Of a DNA stretch of 64,000 nucleotides, positions 1 to 15,359 are shown in pieces. Below the pieces are notes generated by a model. It was not told the origin of the DNA. It was given only the letters and a program-made list of their open reading frames with translations, and ran no database searches. The stretch comes from Diphasiastrum complanatum. Taxonomy: Eukaryota > Streptophyta > Lycopodiopsida > Lycopodiales > Lycopodiaceae. The translations under genes were made by a program, and so were the position numbers. The stretch spans positions 26,612,541 through 26,676,540 of the forward strand of contig CM055094.1 of NCBI GenBank assembly GCA_029204225.1, in the 5' to 3' direction. Every line of letters begins with the position of its first letter. The stretch's first letter is position 1.

Positions 1-2880
<2,880 letters not shown>

Positions 2881-2888
2881 GCATCCTG

Positions 2889-4029
<1,141 letters not shown>

Positions 4030-4555
4030 TTGATCATTCTTATTCTATATATAGATGACATCATTTTTTTGCACCATGTAAGAGATCCAATAGATGGTGA
4101 TGAAGGATCCTTCGAGGACATCACCCTCTATAGGAGTTTCATAGGCTCCTTGATATTATGGCTCACCATTACTGAACCTGATCTAAGTTTTGTGTCAATA
4201 GGTTGGTCAATATATGCAATCTCCTTTGATCCATAGGAAGTACAAAAGTGCATTTGCTATATTCATTGGAGAAGGAGCCATCTCTTGGCTCTCGAAGAAG
4301 CAGAGCACCATATCTCTCTCATCCACTTTAGCCCAAGGCCTTGTTTCAAATCATGTCTTTCATGCTAGCACATCAAGGTGACACATCATTTTGTGAGAAA
4401 AAGGTGAAAGAAAAATACATTATCTTGGAGCATGTGGATACATTATCATGTGTGGTTGATCTTCTCACTTAACCATTGTTTAAAGCTTCTTTCAGTGAGT
4501 TTAGATCATTCCTAGGAATTGTTAGTAGAACTATGTTACATAACCAGCTTTTATG
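4030..4555 (+). pseudogene. Ty1/copia pol 3' end (RT to RNase H) relic
   Basis: The frame opens with LILYIDDIIF, the copia reverse-transcriptase YxDD motif. It jumps (internal deletion) to LYRSFIGSLI...TEPDLSF, the conserved segment after the RT. Further on come SWLSKKQSTISLSST (copia RNase H) and a tail like EHVDTLSCVVDLLT, the usual C-terminus before the 3' LTR. Several frame changes and stops make it non-functional. It is followed directly by a polypurine tract and an LTR. Confidence 0.8.
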
Positions 4556-4561
4556 GAGGAG

Positions 4562-5266
4562 TGTGAAAAATGATAAAAGCTAGCTAGTATTTTGATGCTA
4601 CATGTCATCATGAGGCTGGACCTTATTCTCCACGATCATTTGTACACATTGTGAGCGCAACTAAGCTTTGATTAAGCATACATATTGTGGACCTAACCTT
4701 GAGCTCTTTGGAGACTCTACATGTCCTATTTTGTAGGGATGTAGAAATGAAAGTGGTGCATCTCATTCTATCACTCTCATCCGATTGGATCATGGGGTCC
4801 AATCACATTCTAAGGTCCACCATGTGCTAATTAGGTTAGAAACTCAAGCTCTCACTATATGTTTGATGGAGAGCTCACTGTACATACTTTTGGGAGAAAG
4901 AATTTCCGAGTCACATCAAGATCAATTTCTCTCAAAGTGTACATGCAAATGAGCTCTCAATCCATAACTAATGAGATCAGATATGAGATTAGGCCTGAAT
5001 GTACCTAGGGAAGACCATAACCGTAGTAATCAGTCCCTTAGGCCTTAAGTCAAGATGCCTCTTCTTGGAGGTGGCCGACCTCATGAAAAATCCCTATAAT
5101 TTAGAACCACGTGATTAGGCCTTAACATGAACATAATTAAAGGCCATCAAGGGTGACTTGAATCAATTATAATCTAGTCCTAAACATGTACACGTGTGGA
5201 TGACACTTGGCTATTTATCAAGTTCCCACATGGCAAGAATCTAGTTCTTAGATTTTTTTTTTCACA
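4562..5266 (+). mobile_element. 3' LTR of the copia relic (705 bp)
   Basis: Begins TGTGAAAAA just after the purine run ATGGAGGAG and ends TTTTTCACA, so the ends are 9-bp perfect inverted repeats with TG...CA termini. Position right after the pol tail supports the LTR call. No second copy is in the window, so identity between LTRs cannot be measured. Confidence 0.7.
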
Positions 5267-5277
5267 CTCCTTAAAAA

Positions 5278-5500
5278 CTAGTAAGTAGATTTCAACATGG
5301 ATTTGCTAATAACTCCAAGAGCTGATATAAACTTAACAAATGAATCTTTTAGGGGAATGTCTTCAGATCTAATCACTTTAAGCTCCATCAATAGCCTCTT
5401 GATCCACAAGATCTCCTTGGTGGTGGATGTGCATGTCTCGAAAGTACACCTTATGTATATGAACATGCCAAGCCACATTGGTATTTCTCATTCGATTTTG
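5278..5500 (-). pseudogene. Copia RNase H fragment, opposite orientation
   Basis: Minus-strand reading has STTKEILWIKRLLMELKV, which fits the copia RNase H segment (ST.EAEY...EILWLKRLL.EL). It then decays. It lies next to, but antiparallel with, the LTR at 4562-5266, so it is a separate insertion. Confidence 0.55.
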
Positions 5501-7216
5501 CATAACAAAAACATTCATAAAATTCAAATATAGGGTCTAAGGAAAAGGGAAACCTTTATTCATATAAGGTTGTGCCTTAAAGGTTAATTTTTTTTCATAG
5601 ATTCGTTTTCCTTTCTTCCCTTCATGTGAGCAACAACTATCTAATAAAAATGATAAGTCACTTGAAGCCGAAAGTACTGCATAATAAAAAGACTTGCAAG
5701 CTATGATATGGATAGTTTTGTGACATAGGGTATATCTACGAGTTATCTTGTGTTGATTAACATTGTCACAAGATTATACGACACCACTATGAAAGATTAC
5801 TATCATAGTCCTTTAATTATATTCTTGTACACACTCTAATGTAGGCCATCCTAACCATATTTTCCAATGATTCTTATTACAACATTGCTAAGTCAAAATT
5901 TGGGACCTTTTTTATTATTATCAATAATGCCATTAGAAGAAATGAGACATGAATTTTTTTTCTCCGCTTAAAAGCATTTGCTACTCTTTCATCATCTCCT
6001 TTCAAATCCTTACTGATCATGTGACACAATCCTTTGTGATAAAAAATTTACTAAGCAAACCTCTCCAGGTTTAAGAAGCGTCAAAAGTGGATACTATCCA
6101 TTGTGAGAATGAAAATAAACATATGTGCGAAGTAAGGAGCAAGACTTGAGAAGCCCATATGCAGTGCTCTATTTGTTACAGAAGACCAAACAAACCAGGT
6201 GATACGCAAAAAGTCAAAACTTGAAACAACAAGACACTATGCATATTCTGCATGAAAATAAGACAAAGCAGATCTATATACAATTATTGAGAGAGAGGGC
6301 AATGATTTTCGTCTTAAAACTCCTATTTATGTTAATTTTTCTCCTTAGCAGGTGCAAGAGCTAAGCCTTCCTATACAAGCTGCCATTCACTTCGTCCATC
6401 TACTCATCATTCCGAAGGTGGTGCACACAATGGATAGGGCATTCAAATTGTGTGGCGAACAAGATCAATGAACAAAGAATTTCGGTAAGTGTAAGCTTCA
6501 TTTTTGACAAGTGATTACATTGAGCTATAGGCAACGAAATTGAATGCCTAATTCCTCTATCAAACTTTTTGACAGGTAGTCGTGCGATGCTCCTACATCT
6601 ACCAAGAAGTGGGAATCTTACCTTGAATATAGTCCTTTTGTGGGAGTCACCATGAGGTATTCACAATAAGTTGCAAGTGCCCCTATTTGTTGCATGTTCT
6701 CTTGCTAGAAAAGATTTATCAACAATAATTTTCATAGCGTTTTGGAAATCAGCAGTTAGATTATCCATGTGAGTTTGTTGAGCTTGCTGCCAAGTTTCCA
6801 TTTAATGTAGAAGTTCTGAAGATTGGGCTGTATTCTCAATTTTCTGGTTGTGAAGACGTTCGGAGAGTTTGGATTTCTTGTCGCGGTAATCAAAGTCTTC
6901 ATCGTGATAGGCTATATTAAAAAAAGATCATTATTTGATAGTCTTATCACTTGCAACTTGAACGGATGCGATAAGAATCAGGACATGGATAAGATATGAA
7001 ATGTTTTACAACACAATGTTTTGCACAATCCAATCTTTCAAATGTTTTTGAGTTTATATAAATATGGTTCTCAAACTCAGAGCTTGCCATTCATATCATT
7101 GGCATCGATTGAAAAAATTTTAGACACAGAACACTATAGATTTCAAAACATGCAAAGCGATCCATTTGAATGACTGTACATCTTGCTAAAGGACATAACG
7201 CCTTGTAGCAAAACAC
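5501..7216. other. Intergenic DNA, nothing recognised
   Basis: No supported coding region on either strand. Short minus-strand stretches between 6300 and 6900 are open but match no family I recognise. Confidence 0.45.
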
Positions 7217-7861
7217 ATGATATTCAGAAAGATGACATATTCAAATTTACGATTAAGAGACTCGATGCATGAAAGAAACGACACATCGATATTGAAAACC
7301 AAAATATTTGGCTCGTCATTCATGGTTGAAGGAAAATTATTTATCGCTTTAGAAAGTACAATCTTCCCATTTTTGTTTCCATTTGGACATGGATATTACG
7401 ATGGAAAAATACGTTACATGGACTACATAAAAATAAGAGTTGCTTCGTTATTTGCACCATTTATATTTCCACCATATTTACTTGTGATATATCAAATGAG
7501 GCAAACGATTTTGATCACGAAAAAGGTTCCATCTATTGTGTTACAAAAAGACATAATTGATTTTGTCAAAAGACATCCACACGCAAATGAAGAACAAATT
7601 TTCAAAACTATGTTAAAATTTACTTTGCCGCATGAAATCCTTGGAACACCATCATGGCATAGATGGAATTTCAAAGACCTGCTGACAATGGTGAGACATT
7701 GGGGCTTGCTAGATTTCTTTTTGACATTGACAAGCAATGAAACTACTGAGTTACGATGGTCAAAACTCAAGAAAATAGAAGAACTTGTACAAAAATATAA
7801 AACAACTTTGATTGGAGAAATTGCCCAGTTGAATGTTCAATGTTTTTCATTAAGAAACTAA
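7217..7861 (+). CDS. Helitron-like N-terminal domain protein (fragment)
   Basis: A 214-codon open frame. It follows the Helitron_like_N pattern: residues about 48-60 read FPFLFPFGHGYYD (family: FP.LFP.G.GD), then a Y.....R segment. The most diagnostic part is LGTPSWHRWNFKDLLTMV (about 142-159) followed by FFLTLTSNETTELRW (about 167-181; family: FFTLS..D..W). The Rep HUH nuclease motif and the SF1 helicase of a full RepHel protein are not seen downstream, so this is a fragment. The frame is intact although the rest is lost. The stop is followed within 30 bp by a run of A residues. I infer an old Helitron piece rather than a host gene. Confidence 0.65.
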   Translation: MIFRKMTYSNLRLRDSMHERNDTSILKTKIFGSSFMVEGKLFIALESTIFPFLFPFGHGYYDGKIRYMDYIKIRVASLFAPFIFPPYLLVIYQMRQTILITKKVPSIVLQKDIIDFVKRHPHANEEQIFKTMLKFTLPHEILGTPSWHRWNFKDLLTMVRHWGLLDFFLTLTSNETTELRWSKLKKIEELVQKYKTTLIGEIAQLNVQCFSLRN

Positions 7862-8700
7862 ATTTTTTGCATTCAAAGTTTTTGTTTGATGCAAAAAAAA
7901 AAAAAAAAAAATCTGCAGGCACCCGCTCGTTCGCGCGCCTACCTACTGGTTACCTGTACCGTAGCGTCAGGATTTCCGTGCTATTTTTTCCTTGGTAGCC
8001 GCTCTAGCCTGCGGGACTCCCAGGAATCAGCATGTTGGAGGAGCTTTGTTTACCTATTAATAATAACTACTTTTGACAAGTGCCTTAACTTTTGGTTTGT
8101 AAAGCTTTCTTGTACTTCAAAAGCACACTACACCTGAAACTTTTGATGAAGTTTGCAAAGCTAATAAAGCTTTGGTTTCCTGAACGTAAACCAGAAGGTT
8201 AAGGCATTGGTTGGTCAACGTAAACTTCAAATTCTTTGTTGAATGTGATTGAAAGTTGTTTGTACTCCTAAAGTACATTGTAAACTTTGAAACTTTGTTT
8301 CAAAGGTTTTAATGTTTAACTTTTAATTTAAAGGTTATACAAGTTTCCAAAGTTTTAATACTAAGTTATAAAACTTGGTCTCAAAGTTTGTAAATAAACT
8401 TTTGGTATATAAAAGCTATCGTAAACCTTGAATTTGCTTCAACAAAATTTTGAAGAAACGGGAGGAAAAAAAAAAAAACAAAAGTACACAATTGTACTTG
8501 CAGGTTGTACCTGCTGTAGGTACAAACCTGTGTACCATTTTTCTTGTTTTTCTTAGCCTCTTTCTTGGGCTTAATCCACCTCTTTGTAATCTTCCACCTG
8601 CACACAAAGAAAAATGGGTAAATCCTTCATCCTTTTCACTTTTGGAGAAGAAATTTGAACTTTTTTCCTCCACCTCCTCCTCATGAACGTACAGTTGTAC
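7862..8700. other. Non-coding DNA with A-run and AAACTTT-rich stretch
   Basis: A run of about 19 A residues at 7891 follows the Helitron-like ORF. From 8050 to 8420 the sequence is dense in AAAGTTT/AAACTTT words on both strands, a low-complexity pattern without ORFs. 8490-8540 has short inverted TGTAC-containing repeats. Confidence 0.4.
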
Positions 8701-9104
8701 CAGCACCTTCTCCTTTGTCTAAGGACAAGCCTTAGAGGAGATTTAGGTGTATCTTTAGGCCATAAGGCCATGAGGACAAGGCGGTGACCCAAAAGATGGG
8801 TGGGGACGTGACCCAAGTGACCCTTGGGTGAAGTGGCGTAAGGAGGGTGATGGCCATGTGATTTGAGGGTAGGTGGGCCCCATAAGGGGATGCCACTTGT
8901 TTTAGGAGCCCATGTGCTTGCTAGATGGCGACCATAAGGCCCGCCACCCAGAAGGAAAAGAAGTGGGATGGGGGTATAAGCTCCATTTCCATCATTGAGG
9001 TGCTTATTGTGGCTTAGTCTCCTTGAGTAGTGGTCTCAAGTTCTCTAAGTCCTTTTGTTGCAAAGCCCTTGCAGTTTTTTCTTTGCCTTCTTCCTTAGAG
9101 CGCC
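8701..9104 (+). other. Probable leader of gypsy element 1
   Basis: GC-richer than the flanks and directly upstream of the gag start (ATG in GCCATGG context). I find no primer-binding site and no similarity to the 3' LTR at 14883, so the 5' LTR is missing or the 5' end has been replaced. Confidence 0.35.
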
Positions 9105-9920
9105 ATGGACCCTATTATGCCCTCGAGTGAAGGACCGTCTTCACCACCTCCTCCTCCTGATGTAGACACTAACCAGCTTGTTCAGGCCCTAAATTTGTTA
9201 CAAAACCAAATTTTAAAAATGCAGGCCAAGCATGCCGCGACCGAACAAGAGTGGCGTTCTTCAACGCACTCGCGGTCCGTTGGCATATATCCAATGTTTA
9301 ATCCAAAAAAAAATTCGGGTGAAAAGAAAGACCTCTTCCCGATGTGGTATTGCCGTGGCTAGATCGATGGAATAATCATTTTTCCATGCACGATGCGCCT
9401 GATAGTACGAAGATCGCTTCTGTTCTCATGTTTTTACGCGGTAAGGCGTTTACATGGTGGCAGGATCTAAAGGAGAGAGCTACTGCCCCTTCTACATGGG
9501 CACGCCTTTCAAAAAGCCTTTAAAACGACTTTTCTTTTGGTGTTGGATGATTTTGAGCATTGGCGGCATTTTGCCACCGTGCAGATGGGTATTAGGCCGT
9601 TAGATGCCTATATCCAGGAATTCCAGGAAACTTTGCCCCAATTCGCCTCGCGAATCGATCCTATCCTGTTGAAGCTACATTTTATTTCGAGGCTTCCAAA
9701 GGAATTTCAGCTAGCAGTGCACCAACCGCAGACAATCGAAGATGCGGTTCGCTTTGTGAAAATCTTCGATGACGCCCATTTTGCCTCTCACAAGGAGCAA
9801 GCTTTGCCCAAGGCTGAACATAAAGAAAAGAAATTTTTCAAGAAGCGGGGCCGAGACAAGACGACGGACACCGGTTCCCAAGGCAGAGAAAAAGCAAAAG
9901 AAATCTGGCGAGCAACCTAA
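9105..9920 (+). pseudogene. Element 1 gag
   Basis: The N-terminal 85 codons are open (proline-rich start, then coiled segment LVQALNLLQNQILKMQ). A frameshift near 9340 moves the capsid core to another frame, where it reads WNNHFSMHDAP...AFTWWQDLKERA, the gypsy gag WW motif. It returns to the first frame near 9535 (DDFEHWRHFATVQMG) and ends in a lysine-rich tail at 9920. The nucleocapsid CCHC knuckle seen in element 2 is not recognisable here. Confidence 0.75.
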
Positions 9921-9989
9921 ATCTTCAAAGCGCTAGGTGATTCTAGTATTTCTTTTGTTGATTTATCCTTTAAGGATGGCACTAGTTGC

Positions 9990-10481
9990 GAAAATTGTTG
10001 TTTTAATACAGCTGTTTTTGGCCCCCATGATCTCATTCGTATGAATGGAATTGTAGGACGCCAAGCTGTGACTGTTTTGTTTGATGATGGTTCCACACAT
10101 AACTTCATAAATGCTAAACTGATGCAGAAGCTCAGGGCGGCTACCGTGCCAAGTAATCACTTGTACGTGGTGAAAATGCTTCTTGGTTTCCAAGGGGAGG
10201 TTCGAACCTGGGACCAAAGAAACTTTGGATGCCAAGCTAACCAGTTGAGCCAACCCCGTTGGGTGTACGTGGTGAAAATGGCGTCGGGGGAAGATCGACA
10301 AGCTTGGGATCAACTTGTTCCTCAGCTGCCGCTTCAAATTCAAGATTATGTTGAACCGTTAGATTTTCATATTCTGAACTTGGATAGCGTAGACATAATC
10401 TTAGGAAAAGAATGGTTTTATTCTAGGAACGAGTCTTTAAGAAAGGATTATGTTACTCATAGTATTTCCTTTTTTGCATAA
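9990..10481 (+). pseudogene. Element 1 aspartic protease, with SINE inside
   Basis: Retropepsin-type motif LFDDGSTHNFI at about 10080-10110 is the active site (D[DS]G[SA]THNF in plant chromoviruses). VDIILGKEWF further on is the flap-proximal ILG.(E/D)W motif. Between them sits a 102-bp insertion (SINE plus target duplication) that keeps the frame open. Confidence 0.8.
10162..10280 (-). mobile_element. tRNA-derived SINE (85 bp) with 17-bp target duplication
   Basis: The 17-mer TGTACGTGGTGAAAATG occurs at 10162-10178 and again at 10264-10280. The 85 bp between them read, on the minus strand, as a tRNA-like head. GGTTGGCTCAACTGGTTAG has the form of a pol III A box, and about 30 nt later GGTTCGAACCTC is a perfect B box. 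This is the hallmark of plant tRNA-derived SINEs. The copy lacks a long poly-A or poly-T tail, so it may be 3' truncated. Confidence 0.85.
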
Positions 10482-10811
10482 GGGCTCGTTGGTTGAGCTA
10501 AAAGGCGATGTAAATAAGTCTTTTGATCCTTTGGTTTCTGCTTTAGAAGTTGTAGAATATTTGAAAGATTCTGGTAATAAAGTTTCTCTTTGTCTTTCAA
10601 AAAATGAAATATATGTGAATGACCATGCAGTCCAAAGTCTAAATATTGATTTATCGCATTTGCCTTTGAATGTGCCTGTAAATAATCCCTTAGGTGTTAA
10701 CTCACCTGAAGGAATAATACTTAACAAACTTAGCAAGAATATAGCGATGTTTTTCCTGATAAACTCCATGATGGCCTACCTCCTCAAAGGAGTGTCGACC
10801 ATCAGATATAG

Positions 10812-11290
10812 TTGCTTCCTGGAAGCCAACCTGTATCTCTTTTTCCATACAGGGTTAGCATCAAGGAAGAGGATGAAATTTCTAAGCAGTTACAAGAACT
10901 CCTTAAGATGGGCCATATACGGCCTAGTAAGTCCCCTTGGGGAGCACCAATCCTTTTAGTTAGTAAAAAGGATGGCGGCACACATTTGTGTGGTGACTTT
11001 AAAAAGTTAAATGACTTAACCATCAAGAACAGACATCCCTTACCTAGGATGGATGATCTTATGGATCGTCTGAATGGAGCTAAGTATTTCTCCAAGATTG
11101 ATCTTAGATCAGGTTACCATCAGATAAGGATTAGGAACGAAGATGTTCCTAAGACTGGATTTTGATCCAGATATGGCCATTATGAGTTTTTAGTGTTACC
11201 TTTTGGACTCACGAATGCGCTTGCCACTTTCCAGCAGATGATGAACGATATTCTTCGTCCATATCTAGAAAGTTTGTGGTGGTGTATTTG
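10812..11290 (+). pseudogene. Element 1 reverse transcriptase, N-terminal half
   Basis: Clear RT palm/finger motifs: [55 protein letters not shown] and, after a TGA at 11163, [16 protein letters not shown] frameshift precedes the active site, where VVVYLD can be read at 11277-11292. The sequence then departs from RT completely at the GA-rich insert. Confidence 0.85.
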
Positions 11291-11444
11291 GACGAAGAAT
11301 ATAGGGTTAAAATGTATCAAAAAATCATGCGTGCGAAGCATACAGTAGATCGTTGGGAAGCTAATTTTGCAAGGAAAATTCATGCAGAATTACAGAATTT
11401 TCCGGTTAACTAAAAAATAAAAATAAAATAAAAATACAGGCCAG

Positions 11445-12178
<734 letters not shown>

Positions 12179-12184
12179 GGCTAG

Positions 12185-12400
12185 ATGTGGGCCATACCCT
12201 CTGCCGAACACATGTCATGGTCAGATGTGGGCCATACCCTCTGTCGGACACGTGTTAGTATGGGAGAGAGAGAGAGGGTATGGCCCCTGCATTGACACGT
12301 GTTGCAACGTGACAATGCATGGCCAGACGCGGGCCATACCCTCTGCCGGACACGTGTCAGTATGGCTGAAAAGAAAAATTGACACGTGTCGCACAACATG
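12185..12400. repeat. Three diverged copies of a ~45-bp unit
   Basis: GGGCCATACCCTCTGYCGRACACRTGTYA recurs near 12189, 12229 and 12333, with the related reverse motif GGGTATGGCCC near 12277. It also carries several GACACGTGT words (ACGT-core motifs). Confidence 0.75.
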
Positions 12401-12515
12401 TGTTGAAACATGCTGATGTGGCGAGACAGATGTTGTGCACACACTGGCTGGTGGTGTGTACACCGTCTCCGTGTCAAGCGCAAATTCGTGGACTACAATT
12501 TTTTCAAAATTGTGG

Positions 12516-13341
12516 GAATATATTTGGACGACATATTAATTTATAGTCGGACCGTTGAGGAGCATGAAGAGCATCTTCGTATTGTCTTAGATCTTCTAAG
12601 GCAAGAAAAGCTCTATGCTAAGGAGTCGAAATGTGAGTTCTTTCAAACTAAACTCAAATACCTGGGCCATGTCATATCGGATAAAGGTCTTGAAATCGAT
12701 TATGACAAAGTCCATAAAGTGCGAGAATGGCCTAGACCTTTGACAATTCATGATGTGAATCCTTTTTGGGCTTCACAGGATTCTTTCACAGGTTCATTTT
12801 GGACTATGCCTTAATAGCATTGCCCTTGACAAACGTTCTTAAGGGGGTGAAGAAAAAATGTAGCCGCAGAAAAAGTCCATTGATAACGTGGACGGATGAA
12901 ATGAATGAGAGTTTTGAGACTCTCAAGCACTGTGTTTCTACATCTCCAATTTTGCACATTGTCGATCCTAACCGGCCCTTTGTGGTTGATATGGATGCTA
13001 GCGACTTTGTTGTTGGAGCGGTCCTTTATCGGGATGGTAGACCAGTTGCTTTTGAAAGCAAGAAGCTGGATCCTGCTCAGACTAGGTATTCTACTTATGA
13101 GAAGGAGCTTTTTGCAGTCATTCACGCATCAGAAATTTGGAGGCATTATCTTTATGGTGCCAAATTTACGGTAATGACTGATCACCAATCCCTTAAGTAT
13201 ATTTGTGATGCCAAGGACCTTCATGGTTGTAAGGCTAGATGGTCGGAACTCATTCAGGAGTTTGTCTTCGACATTAAGTATCGTAAAGGTACGTCAAACT
13301 GTGTTGTCGATGCCTTGAGCCGGATTGGAGAGATTAATTAG
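12516..13341 (+). pseudogene. Element 1 RT C-terminus and RNase H
   Basis: GIYLDDILIYSRT (YxDD active site) and KLKYLGHVIS (RT thumb) lie in one frame to about 12760. A frameshift leads to FFHRFILDYALIALPLT and the RNase H domain: FVVDMDASDFVVGAVL, FESKKLDPAQTRYSTYEKELFA and TDHQSLKYI carry the expected acidic residues. The frame stops with TAG at 13339, where element 2 has a glutamate codon. Confidence 0.85.
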
Positions 13342-13367
13342 TTATCTTTGCTGAGATCCAATCTGAT

Positions 13368-14870
13368 TTGTATCTTTCACTACGGGATCTTTGTCGAACC
13401 GATAGGTTTTTTGGTCGCATCTGGCTAGATGTCCTGACGAGAAATTCTAGATCTAGTGATGACCTTGGGATGCAGGATCCCAAGCAATCCCGTAATGATA
13501 AGTTACTTGAAGACTATTCCATAAGGAATGGCCTGCTTTTCCAAAAGGGAAAGGTTTGTGTGTTGGATAGGGAGGACTTGCGGGCCCAAATCCTGCAGCA
13601 GTGTCATGACAACCCTTGTGCTGGTCACCTAGGCATACAGAGGACACTTGACCTTATTAGGCAGAATTTCTTCTGGCCTAAGATGAAAGGTCATGTGGAG
13701 GCATACGTTCAAAGTTGTGAACAATGCCAACAAAACAAAGCAGAAAGACTCAAAGTTGCGGGTCTTCTACATCCCTTAGAAATTCCCAATAAGAAATGGA
13801 AAAGTATTTCAATGGATTTTGTGGTTGGACTCCCTAAAACCAGGAGTGATCGCGATGCCATTTGGGTGGTGGTTGACAGGCTAACCAAGATGGCACAATT
13901 TATACCAAGTAAATTAACTGTCAAGGCATCTGAACTAGCCTAGCTTTTCGTCGAAAAGTTGTTCATATTGTATGGTTTGCCAAATGATATTGTTAGTGAT
14001 CGCGACTCCAAGTTCACTGGCAAGTTCTGGCAAGCAGTTTTTTTAAAACTTGAAACAACCCTTAATCTTAAATCTTCGGATCACCCAGAATCTTATGGGC
14101 AGATAGAACGTGTCAACCAGACGTTGAAGGATATGCTTACAACATATGTTTCTCACCGACAGTCTGATTGGGAAAAGTATTTCCCTTTGGTTGAGTTCGC
14201 GCACAATAGTGCTAAGCATTCTACCACCGGATTCAGTCCTTTTATGCTGATGTATGGCTTTCAGCCGCGTTCTCCAGTTTCGGTCGGACTCAAAGGTCTC
14301 AAGGTGCAAGCTGCAGTAGATTTCCTGCAAGATATGCAAGAAATGCTGCTAGTGGCCAAGGAAAGCATGAAAACCACTTAGGATAGAGCTCAGTTTTATG
14401 CTAACTGCGGTCGTTCACCTCGGGATATTGAGGTCGGAACTTGGGTGTATCTTAAAATCCCTAAAGATTCAAAGGTACTCCGGACGGGAAAATGTCATAA
14501 GCTATCTCCTCGATATAGCGGACCTTATAAGGTTATAAAGAAAATCAAACCCGTCGCATATCAGCTAGATCTTCCGATTGGGGTTGGGGTTCATCCTGTT
14601 TTCCATGTAAGTCGTTTAAAAGAATGACTTAGTAAGAAGGATTCCCTAATTCCGGAAGGTGAACTAGTTGAGCTCCAGGATTTGTCTACCTTTGTGCCTA
14701 ATGTACCTGAAAAAGTTGTTGACGTTCGTCGTCACCAATTAAGAAACCGTTTGGTTTCTGAGTTTCTCGTACGTTGGAAAGGTAAGACAGATGATGAGGA
14801 CACTTGGGAGAGAGAGAACCATTTAAGACTGAACTTCCCTGGCTTGCTCCCATTAGGAGGAGACTCTTAA
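13368..14870 (+). pseudogene. Element 1 integrase and chromodomain
   Basis: One frame carries the whole segment but is cut by TAG at 13941, TAG at 14379 and TGA at 14625. The HHCC zinc finger (CHDNPCAGH...CEQC) is followed by the catalytic D (SISMDFVVGLP), D (IVSDRDSKF) and E (QIERVN), all present. The C-terminus has [11 protein letters not shown] and [10 protein letters not shown], then a chromodomain (EFLVRWKGKTDDEDTWE) that would steer insertion to chromatin marks. The TAG at 14379 aligns with a CAG codon in element 2. Confidence 0.88.
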
Positions 14871-14882
14871 AGGAGGAGGGAA
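14871..14882 (+). promoter_or_regulatory. Element 1 polypurine tract
   Basis: AGGAGGAGGGAA lies immediately before the LTR start TGTTACG. It is the plus-strand primer site and matches the purine run of element 2 in position. Confidence 0.7.
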
Positions 14883-15290
14883 TGTTACGTACCCATAAGA
14901 GTACGCAACAGGAAACTTGAGGTGACGGTCTCAGTTATGGGACAAAAAGTTGATCTGGAGCTATAAGTCTTTTGGGTGCCACATGTCAATGTCTCATTGG
15001 CACACGATGACTTGTTATGCGCGTCATTGTGCACAACTGCTGCCTGTCATTGGTCATGTGTGACTCCTATGGAGGGAGATGACTCGCCTGGACTATGTAT
15101 ATAGAGGTGGATCTCCATGAGCTGGGCATTCATTCTCTTCTAGAGAATGAAGAGCTCTTCCACTGGTGGTCAGGTCAAGACGAGTATCTAGGCCTCAGGA
15201 TGTAGGTAGGCGAGGGTCGAGGGTAAGGCATGGTGGTATGGGACACCATGGCTTACATGAGATTCGAGCTTGCTTGATGGTGGTCTATAG
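14883..15290 (+). mobile_element. Element 1 3' LTR (end not resolved)
   Basis: Starts TGTTACGTACCC, like element 2's TGTTACGAG. TATGTATATAGAGG near 15095 is a TATA-like site in the place expected for U3/R. No partner LTR is in the window, so the 3' boundary is a guess. Confidence 0.5.
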
Positions 15291-15359
15291 CTCCAGTGCA
15301 CGGAGGTGAGGTGGCAGTACCTCTATGGTTGGGTGGTAACGTAGCGTTCGTCACTTGTT

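Noticed and set aside
8401-8816. Overlapping short ORFs at 8.4-8.8 kb
   Set aside because: A/T-rich and leader sequence of element 1; no motif in any frame.
10179-10263. A tRNA gene on the minus strand
   Set aside because: A and B boxes are present, but no acceptor-stem pairing or complete cloverleaf; the 17-bp target duplication shows it is a SINE.
12181-12483. 100-codon minus-strand ORF
   Set aside because: Produced by the 45-bp minisatellite; no family resemblance.
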